10,629 nt of DNA from the NCBI RefSeq assembly GCF_021107415.1, contig NZ_JAIOSW010000105.1, positions 1 to 10,629 on the forward strand. The letters are read 5' to 3'. The notes below the pieces were generated by a model that was given only the letters and a program-made list of their open reading frames with translations, was not told where the DNA came from and did not search any database. This document shows positions 1 through 5,623 of this stretch, piece by piece; the stretch's first letter is position 1; every line of letters begins with the position of its first letter. The position numbers were made by a program, and so were the translations under genes. The stretch comes from Desulfobacula sp. (GTDB lineage: Bacteria > Desulfobacterota > Desulfobacteria > Desulfobacterales > Desulfobacteraceae).

Positions 1-653
1 CAAAGGCTGCTCCCGGATGGAACCTGGCTGTTCTGGACGATGATGGTAACCCGATTGGTGCAGAAGACATTGGTGCCATCGTAGTTAAACTTCCCCTGCC
101 TCCGGGTACATTGCCCACGCTCTGGCAGAAAGATCAAAGATATGTTGATTCATATCTGAGTGTATTCCCTGGATACTATGAAACTTCTGATGCAGGGTTT
201 ATTGATAAAGACGGCTATGTCTTTGTCATGGCCAGAACAGACGACATTATCAATGTTGCCGGCCACAGGCTGTCCACAGGCGGCATGGAAGAGGTCATTG
301 CAGAACATCCGGATGTGGCCGAATGTGCGGTCATGGGCGTTGAAGACCAGCTCAAAGGTCAGATACCCTTAGGCATGATGGTATTGAATGCCGGTGTTGA
401 AAAAAACCATGATGAGGTGGTCAAAGAAGTCATTGCCCTGGTCAGAAACAAAATCGGCCCTGTTGCATCCTTTAAGACTGCCATGGTGGTCAAACGACTT
501 CCAAAAACAAGATCCGGCAAAATCTTAAGGGGTACCATGCGGGCCATTGCAGATAAAAAAGACTATAAGATACCTGCTACCATTGATGATTATACCACCC
601 TGGATGAAATCGAAGAATCCTTAGGCAAAATCGGATATGGCAACAAGGCATAA
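1..653 (+). CDS. prpE: Propionyl-CoA (or acetyl-CoA) synthetase, C-terminal part, cut by left edge
   Basis: AMP-forming acyl-CoA ligase that activates a short-chain fatty acid to its CoA thioester in the cytoplasm. The reading frame is open from base 3, so 216 residues are visible and about two thirds of a usual 630-residue enzyme lies outside the window. Seen: the adenylate-forming-enzyme motif YETSDAGFIDKDGYVF, the hinge motif RTDDIINVAGHRLSTGGMEE, and near the end KTRSGKILRGTMR, whose lysine (codon 519-521) is the catalytic, acetylation-regulated residue of the family. The end PATIDDYTTLDEI is typical of the PrpE/ACSS3 propionate branch rather than of Acs, so propionate is the favoured substrate, but acetate cannot be excluded. 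The TTG at 111 is internal and not a start. A symporter gene follows 157 bases downstream on the same strand, which fits uptake plus activation. Confidence 0.85.
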   Translation, partial: KAAPGWNLAVLDDDGNPIGAEDIGAIVVKLPLPPGTLPTLWQKDQRYVDSYLSVFPGYYETSDAGFIDKDGYVFVMARTDDIINVAGHRLSTGGMEEVIAEHPDVAECAVMGVEDQLKGQIPLGMMVLNAGVEKNHDEVVKEVIALVRNKIGPVASFKTAMVVKRLPKTRSGKILRGTMRAIADKKDYKIPATIDDYTTLDEIEESLGKIGYGNKA

Positions 654-666
654 AATTTTAAAAAAT

Positions 667-691
667 GGGGACGGATTTCAAGCCTGTCCCC
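667..691 (+). terminator. GGGGAC stem-loop, weak terminator or REP-like element
   Basis: Fourteen bases after the ligase stop codon, GGGGACGG (667-674) pairs with CC-T-GTCCCC (683-691) with one bulged T and an 8-base loop. Only four T follow, after a 6-base gap, so this is a poor rho-independent terminator by sequence. Stem-loops with GGGGAC/GTCCCC arms are also common as REP-like intergenic repeats in deltaproteobacteria, from general knowledge. Only one copy lies in this window, so repetition cannot be judged here. Confidence 0.4.
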
Positions 692-708
692 AAGCACTTT
701 TGTACTTG

Positions 709-734
709 AAAGGAGGTGGTGTGGTATGCCCTGA
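709..734 (+). promoter_or_regulatory. Strong ribosome site before a two-codon ORF (Met-Pro-stop)
   Basis: AAAGGAGG (709-716) is a near-perfect Shine-Dalgarno sequence. Nine bases later comes ATG (726-728), followed by CCC and TGA, so the only product would be Met-Pro. The TGA (732-734) is also the first three bases of the palindrome at 732-758. The site lies 77 bases before the symporter start, which has its own ribosome site. It may be a minimal leader ORF, a remnant of a lost gene, or chance. Confidence 0.35.
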
Positions 735-758
735 TTATCTATATTAAAACGATAATCA
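732..758. promoter_or_regulatory. Palindrome TGATTATC-N11-GATAATCA, possible operator
   Basis: TGATTATC (732-739) and GATAATCA (751-758) are perfect inverted copies separated by 11 bases. The half-site centres are about 19 bases apart, roughly two helical turns, as expected for a dimeric regulator. The spacer contains TATATT (740-745), which could serve as a -10 box, though no good -35 is visible. In RNA it would be an AU-rich 8-bp hairpin in the symporter leader. No regulator can be named from the sequence. Confidence 0.35.
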
Positions 759-810
759 TGAAAGTACTCCAATCAACTCTAAAAAAATATCATACAGGAG
801 GAAATTTACT

Positions 811-2601
811 ATGGAGTCAAACGTAATGTGGGTTTGGGGATTATTGATAGTTTACATTATTTATTGTTTCTGGTGGGGTTTAAAAGGATTTTTTACTGAA
901 AAAACCGCATCAGGCTATGGAATTGCCGGACGCTCTATTCCCTTTATTGCATTTTTAATGGCAGCCACAGCAGCATCCTTTTCCGGGTGGACATTTGTAG
1001 GGCATCCGGGTTTGATCTGGAAAGTGGGGTTGGTATATGCATTTGCCTCGTTCTATGTCTTAACTATTCCCATTACAGGCGCCTTTTTTGCTAAAAGAAA
1101 CTGGCTCATGGGCAAACGATATGGCTTTATCACACCGGGTGATATGTTTGCATATTACTATAATAATGAACTTGTTCGCTGGCTGACTGTTATAGCAGCC
1201 CTTTTATATTCAATATTTTATTCAGGCATCCAGCTCATTGCCGCATCAAAACTATTTTACTGGGTAGCAGGCGTACCACCAACCATTGGCCTGATATTCA
1301 TGGCCTTTATAGTATGGTTTTATGTGGTTACCGGTGGCCTTAAAGCCAGTACCTGGGTGGGTGTTCTCCAGTTTGTGCTTTTGGTCGGCGGCATTATGTT
1401 GTTAGGATTTTATGTTGTCACATCCGAGGCCATTGGCGGATGGTCCGGCATGTCAGCCTCTTTAGCCGGCCTTGATGCCAAATATTCGCAGGTACCAAGG
1501 ATTATTAACTTTGGAATAGGAGGCGGCTGGACTGCAGTGATGGTCTTAACCTATATGTTTGCTCTCATGGGCATTCAGTCATCACCGGCTTTTATTCTGT
1601 GGAACTTTGGTATTAAATCTCCTAAACCTCTGGCCTGGCAACAGGTTTTTATGTCCACATTTGTTGTGGGTGTCTGTTTGTTTTTCTTTTCAGCTTTCCA
1701 GGGAATGGGCGCTAAAATACTTGAGCTGTCCGGACAAATGGTCATCGCCAATAACGGAGATGTTGTACCCAAACTGATGACGGAATTCTTACCAGGACCT
1801 GTATTGGGTCTTGTTTTCCTTGGCGCTATTGCAGCCATCCACTCCACCTCGGCTCCTTATATTGGTACCGGTGGTACCATCATCCAGAGAGATGTCTGGT
1901 GGAGATATGTCAGAGGCCAGAAAGGCAGCCATAATGAACAAATCTGGACCAACCGTGTTATGGCAACACTCTTAACACTTGCAGCCGTGGTGGTCAGTCT
2001 GACATCCTCTGATGCCATTGTTATGATCGGCGGGTTTGCAACGACATTCGGTACCATTATGTACCTCATGCTTGTAGGTGTCCACTGGGGATTTAAATTT
2101 CCCAGCACTGGCGCAGCTCTTGGTCTTTTAGCAGGTATTATTGTAAATATGTTAACTTATTTTGTCTGGAAATACCCCTTGTCAATGCATACAGCCTTCT
2201 GGGGCATTTTTGCCGGTTTTGTTGTGGCATATGGCTGCCGCGGGCTTGGATTTAAAGACTCTGAGGAAACCATTGCCCGGCAAAAAGAAGTCAGACAATG
2301 GCTTAACAGCATTGACGGACCGTCTGAAAATGGTAAAATATGGCGCTCCAGGATGAAGATTATTATTCCTATCTGGTATTTCTTTGCTCTTGGACCCGGT
2401 ATTATGCTGGGTAACAATGCCTTTACCTTCTGCGGATTTCCTGCCATCTGGGCGTGGCAAATTGTCTGGTGGATAGTGGGTATAGTGATGATGTGGGCGC
2501 TTTGCTTTAAAGCTGAAATGTCTACCACTTCCGATGAACAGATCAAACGTGCAGATGTTGAAATTCTGGATGTAACCAAAGAAGCAGATGATATGGCTTA
2601 A
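811..2601 (+). CDS. Sodium:solute symporter family (SSS) transporter, probable short-chain fatty acid uptake
   Basis: Inner-membrane transporter of the SSS (LeuT-fold) family, expected to couple Na+ entry to uptake of a small organic acid. At 596 residues it is complete. Seen: about a dozen hydrophobic segments; the early helix AATAASFSGWTFVGHPGLIW; GGLKASTWVGVLQF, the typical mid-protein motif of the family; and AAIHSTSAPYIGTGGTIIQRD (Ser345-Thr346-Ser347), at the place of the TM8 sodium-site Ser/Thr residues. The tail from about residue 565 is hydrophilic and acidic. The start at 811 is supported by AGGAGG (796-801) nine bases upstream. The substrate is inferred only from context: an acyl-CoA synthetase upstream suggests propionate or acetate. 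A 28-residue membrane ORF follows 36 bases after the stop and may be a partner subunit. It is not an obvious ActP orthologue, so no gene symbol is given. Confidence 0.9.
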   Translation: MESNVMWVWGLLIVYIIYCFWWGLKGFFTEKTASGYGIAGRSIPFIAFLMAATAASFSGWTFVGHPGLIWKVGLVYAFASFYVLTIPITGAFFAKRNWLMGKRYGFITPGDMFAYYYNNELVRWLTVIAALLYSIFYSGIQLIAASKLFYWVAGVPPTIGLIFMAFIVWFYVVTGGLKASTWVGVLQFVLLVGGIMLLGFYVVTSEAIGGWSGMSASLAGLDAKYSQVPRIINFGIGGGWTAVMVLTYMFALMGIQSSPAFILWNFGIKSPKPLAWQQVFMSTFVVGVCLFFFSAFQGMGAKILELSGQMVIANNGDVVPKLMTEFLPGPVLGLVFLGAIAAIHSTSAPYIGTGGTIIQRDVWWRYVRGQKGSHNEQIWTNRVMATLLTLAAVVVSLTSSDAIVMIGGFATTFGTIMYLMLVGVHWGFKFPSTGAALGLLAGIIVNMLTYFVWKYPLSMHTAFWGIFAGFVVAYGCRGLGFKDSEETIARQKEVRQWLNSIDGPSENGKIWRSRMKIIIPIWYFFALGPGIMLGNNAFTFCGFPAIWAWQIVWWIVGIVMMWALCFKAEMSTTSDEQIKRADVEILDVTKEADDMA

Positions 2602-2637
2602 GTTATTTTGCTTAAAACTTTTTAAGGAGGACATACT

Positions 2638-2724
2638 ATGGCGCTGGAAGATAAATATCTTATCGCAACAATACTTTTTTGTATTATTCTCGTTGCCAGT
2701 TTTGGCTGGGGATGGTGGGGATAA
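2638..2724 (+). CDS. 28-residue single-helix membrane microprotein, putative symporter accessory subunit
   Basis: A short ORF with a very strong ribosome site (TAAGGAGG, 2623-2630, seven bases before ATG). The product begins MALEDKYL, continues as one hydrophobic helix (about residues 8-22, IATILFCIILVASFG), and ends in a Gly/Trp-rich tail, FGWGWWG. No signal-peptide cleavage site is evident, so a single-pass inner-membrane protein is expected. It starts 36 bases after the symporter stop and is followed by a hairpin, so the two are probably co-transcribed. Very small one-helix accessory proteins next to SSS symporters are known as a class ("symporter small accessory protein"), and KdpF and MetS are small subunits of other transporters. 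Membership in any such family is inferred here, not shown. Its function could be stability or activity of the symporter. Confidence 0.75.
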   Translation: MALEDKYLIATILFCIILVASFGWGWWG

Positions 2725-2754
2725 TCCTGCTCTCAATAAACATTAAATCTTAAA

Positions 2755-2798
2755 AAGAAGAATTCTATGATAAATCCTTTTATCATAGAATTCTTCTT
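2755..2798 (+). terminator. Perfect 20-bp hairpin with 4-base loop between symporter unit and exonuclease gene
   Basis: Bases 2755-2774 are perfectly complementary to 2779-2798, with loop TCCT (2775-2778). The stem is AT-rich, and the 3' arm ends in TTCTTCTT, followed by ATCTTT rather than a clean T-tract. It lies 30 bases after the microprotein stop and only 13 bases before the next ATG. It probably terminates or 3'-protects the symporter mRNA. It could also be an RNase III processing site, because the duplex is long and perfect. On the other strand the stem is followed by a run of five T, so bidirectional action is possible. Confidence 0.6.
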
Positions 2799-2811
2799 AT
2801 CTTTGGATTAA

Positions 2812-4914
2812 ATGAAACAAACAAACCGATTCTGGGATTTTATCTTTTTTGTCCTGCTTGCAACAACGGCTACTGTAAGCTGTATTTCATTCTTTTTCTG
2901 GCAGGCACTAAATAAAGAAGAAATCCATGTTTTTATTACCATAGCCAATGATCATTCTTTATACATTATCACTGTTGTTTTTATTTGTATTTCTGTAGCA
3001 TTTATCAGCCTTCAAATTATATTTCACACCTATATCAAGCCTGTAAAAAAAATCTCTGCTGAAGCAACCATGATTTATTCATCCAACCCTTCCCATAGAT
3101 TAAACATCCCGGGTAACAAAGATATTAATAATTTAACATCAGTCATTAATGATTTTGCAGATATGTTTGAAAACCTGAACAAGAATATTACCCAGCAGAT
3201 ACTAATTGCCAGAAAAGAGACTGAAAAAGAAAGAAACTTATTAGCTGCCATCATGGCCGAACTCCCCCAGGGCGTTATTATCTGCAATAAAAGCGGCAGA
3301 ATTTTATTGTTTAATTCCCTTGCAAAAAAAATATTCACGCAAGAAGCCCTTTCAAACAGGACTGAATATTTTATCGGTCTGGGCAGATCCATATTTCACC
3401 TGATTGATAAAACACTGATCGCCCATGCCATTGAAGAGATTGAAGAACACCTGAATAATCATAAACAGAGTGTGGCTTCTTATTTTATTGCCCCCATCCA
3501 TACCGATCATTTGATCAGTGTTGAGACCATCCCCGTCCTTGACCAGGAAAGCCGGATGACCGGTTTTATTCTCACCTTTCAGGATGTGACCGATGATATC
3601 AATCAATATGATATAACCCATGAAAAACTTATATCTTTAAAAAAAGACTTGTCAAGACATCTAAAACTCGTGGAAAAATCTTTGATTGCCCCCCCCAAAC
3701 ATAGCCAGTTAATTAAAACGCTTGATCATCTGCCCCGACAGTATGAACAGATCGCAGATAATGTTCTCGATGTCCTATTGACTAAAATTCCCTTGACTAA
3801 ACTTTTTTTATCGGATTTTCTTAATTCTCTGCAACTAAGAGTTAATTCCCTGCATGGAATAAAGTTGAATATTATCCATCAAACCAAAAACGACAGGATA
3901 CTGGCCGACACATATTCCTTCACGGCGGCATGGATTTTCCTGTTAAAAAACCTGTCAGACATCTGTCTTGTGAATGAGTTCAATATCAGTTCTCTAAAAA
4001 ATGATGACACAATAATTTTTAAAATAACATGGCAGAACAATCTTATTAGAAAAGACCGGATTGAAACACTGTTGTCTAAACGAATCAATGCCCTGCCAAG
4101 CCTGTTTTATGTTTTAAAACAAAACAATGCTCTTTTCCAAATTATTTCAAACAATAAAAATCAATGTTCGCAAATTAACGTTATCACCCAGGCTGAATTA
4201 AAAGCAAAGACAACTTTAAAAGAAAAACAACGCTCTCCAATTATTGCAGGCAGCAGACCTGAATTTTATGATTTTGACCTGTTCAAGGCTGGAGAAGACA
4301 ATATTGATCTTTTGGATACCAATTTAAAAAATATTACCTACACGGTTTTTGATACTGAGACAACCGGTCTAAGTCCGGATGGCGGTGATGAGATTATTTC
4401 CATTGCTGCCGTGAGAATTGTCAATAATAGAATTGTATACCATGATCTTTTTGAGGAACTGGTAGACCCAAAAAGAGATATTCCCATGGAATCTTATAAA
4501 ATCCATGGCATTAATTATGAAATGTTAGCCGGGAAAAAAGATATCAACACTATTTTACCAGTATTTAAAAAATTCACCTCAGACACGGTACTTGTGGGAC
4601 ATAATATCGCTTTTGATATGAAGATGTTAAAAATCAAGGAAAAGACCACCCATATCAAATTTCTAAACCCCGTACTTGATACGCTTCTTCTATCCGCAAT
4701 TTTGCATCCTGTCCATGAACAACATGATATTGAAAATATTGCAAAACGCTTAGGCATTAATATTATCGGCAGGCACACAGCCCTTGGGGATGCCATAGCG
4801 ACAGCTGAAATTTTTTTAAAACTGCTCCCCATTTTAAACAGCAATGGTGTCCTGACCCTTCAAGATGCCATTAAAGCATCCAAAAAAACTTACTATGCAC
4901 GGTTAAAATATTAG
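2812..4914 (+). CDS. Membrane-bound PAS sensor-like protein fused to DEDDh 3'-5' exonuclease
   Basis: A 700-residue fusion. In order: two membrane helices (about residues 9-31 and 48-72) enclosing a very short external loop; a HAMP-like linker (73-125) containing NPSHRL; a coiled stretch rich in Glu/Lys; a PAS domain (about 147-262); a histidine-kinase-like region (about 265-460) lacking a recognisable phospho-acceptor H-box or ATP-binding N/G boxes; and a C-terminal DnaQ/epsilon-type exonuclease (about 509-680). All five catalytic residues of DEDDh exonucleases are in place: Asp514 and Glu516 (FDTETTGL), Asp602 (VGHNIAFD), and His655 and Asp660 (RHTALGDA). It should therefore be an active nuclease held at the inner membrane under sensory control. 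It is not the replicative epsilon subunit. The ribosome site is weak (GGA, four bases upstream). Exonucleases of this kind are often encoded beside DUF294 proteins and SSS symporters, as here. Its nucleic-acid or nucleotide substrate is unknown. Confidence 0.85.
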   Translation: MKQTNRFWDFIFFVLLATTATVSCISFFFWQALNKEEIHVFITIANDHSLYIITVVFICISVAFISLQIIFHTYIKPVKKISAEATMIYSSNPSHRLNIPGNKDINNLTSVINDFADMFENLNKNITQQILIARKETEKERNLLAAIMAELPQGVIICNKSGRILLFNSLAKKIFTQEALSNRTEYFIGLGRSIFHLIDKTLIAHAIEEIEEHLNNHKQSVASYFIAPIHTDHLISVETIPVLDQESRMTGFILTFQDVTDDINQYDITHEKLISLKKDLSRHLKLVEKSLIAPPKHSQLIKTLDHLPRQYEQIADNVLDVLLTKIPLTKLFLSDFLNSLQLRVNSLHGIKLNIIHQTKNDRILADTYSFTAAWIFLLKNLSDICLVNEFNISSLKNDDTIIFKITWQNNLIRKDRIETLLSKRINALPSLFYVLKQNNALFQIISNNKNQCSQINVITQAELKAKTTLKEKQRSPIIAGSRPEFYDFDLFKAGEDNIDLLDTNLKNITYTVFDTETTGLSPDGGDEIISIAAVRIVNNRIVYHDLFEELVDPKRDIPMESYKIHGINYEMLAGKKDINTILPVFKKFTSDTVLVGHNIAFDMKMLKIKEKTTHIKFLNPVLDTLLLSAILHPVHEQHDIENIAKRLGINIIGRHTALGDAIATAEIFLKLLPILNSNGVLTLQDAIKASKKTYYARLKY

Positions 4915-4942
4915 TTGAACTATTTGTTATTTAAATGATACT
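4915..4942 (+). promoter_or_regulatory. Candidate sigma-70-type promoter for lemA-DUF294 genes
   Basis: TTGAAC (4915-4920) and GATACT (4937-4942) are spaced by 16 bases in the 67-base gap between the exonuclease stop and the LemA start. Each matches the consensus at four of six positions. In AT-rich DNA such matches arise by chance, so this is weak. Read-through from the exonuclease gene is equally plausible. Confidence 0.25.
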
Positions 4943-4981
4943 TGATTAAACATTACATCCACCACTAAAAAGGAGAAATAT

Positions 4982-5599
4982 ATGCCTCATCGATGGTTGC
5001 AATTTGCCGGATTCTGTTTTGTTTTCTTTGGAATTATTTTATTTTGTATTATTTTGGGTGGATACACCAGCTTTTGGAGATCCCAAAATCGCATTGAAGA
5101 TTCAAAGTCAATTCTGACTGATGCCTGCCAAAAAAGGTTGGATCTGCTAGCCGGGCTTATTGAAATGGCAAAAAAAAATGAAACGCAAACATATAAGCCC
5201 ATGATAAGCCAGACAGCCCAAAAAGCAAACAGAATTTTGCAACAGGTCATCTCCCAAAAGACTCCCCTTGAAAGGAATTTGATCAAAGAATTTGAAGTTT
5301 CCCAGTTAAAACTGACGTTTCAATTAAAAGCGCTATCCACTCAATTGAAAGAATCTCTTGATAAAAATTATTCCAAACAATTTGCAGCCTTGAGAAATCA
5401 ATTTAATACTGCCCAGGACAACCTCTTTGTGGCAAGGCAAGGTTATAACGATGAAGTAAACTATTTTAACACAAGAACAACAGCATTCCCGGCGTTTTTA
5501 TTTGCAAAACTGTTTGGATTCGATGAAATGGAATATATAGAAATTTCAAAGGATCTGTTTTTGCCTGCCCGAAAAATTTTTACACCCACAACATCATGA
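4982..5599 (+). CDS. lemA: LemA family protein
   Basis: A 205-residue membrane-anchored protein of the LemA family, close to the family's usual length of about 190. Seen: an N-terminal hydrophobic anchor (about residues 8-29); a long helical region with basic and glutamine-rich stretches, including RLDLLAGLIEMAK, which matches the family's RxDLIPNLVE-type segment; and the diagnostic C-terminal motif RQGYNDEVNYFNTRTTAFP (152-170) followed by FAKLFGF. A helical bundle facing the periplasm or cell exterior is expected. The molecular function of LemA is not settled. The start is supported by AAGGAG (4970-4975), six bases before ATG. Its place between the exonuclease and the DUF294 gene, 24 bases before the latter, suggests one operon. 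A run of nine A (5170-5178) inside the gene keeps the frame. Confidence 0.85.
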   Translation: MPHRWLQFAGFCFVFFGIILFCIILGGYTSFWRSQNRIEDSKSILTDACQKRLDLLAGLIEMAKKNETQTYKPMISQTAQKANRILQQVISQKTPLERNLIKEFEVSQLKLTFQLKALSTQLKESLDKNYSKQFAALRNQFNTAQDNLFVARQGYNDEVNYFNTRTTAFPAFLFAKLFGFDEMEYIEISKDLFLPARKIFTPTTS

Positions 5600-5623
5600 G
5601 CTTAAAAAAAGGATGGATTTGAT

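Noticed and set aside
700..735. Sigma-54 (-24/-12) promoter before the symporter
   Set aside because: GG and GC dinucleotides occur, but their spacing is 8 or 11 bases instead of the required 10, and the flanking consensus is poor.
716..826. GTG-initiated 36-codon ORF in the symporter leader
   Set aside because: The start codon overlaps the Shine-Dalgarno itself, and the frame overlaps the symporter start out of frame. The product is not recognisable.
2182..2736. Antisense 184-codon ORF over the symporter end
   Set aside because: It is a shadow of the symporter and microprotein genes, with low-complexity composition and no ribosome site. The plus-strand genes have clear family matches.
2812..4914. 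DNA polymerase III epsilon subunit (dnaQ)
   Set aside because: The exonuclease fold matches, but the membrane, HAMP-like and PAS front and the operon context do not fit the replicative subunit.
5170..5178. Run of nine A in lemA as programmed frameshift site
   Set aside because: The normal frame gives a full-length LemA with the conserved C-terminus, and A-runs are expected in this AT-rich sequence.
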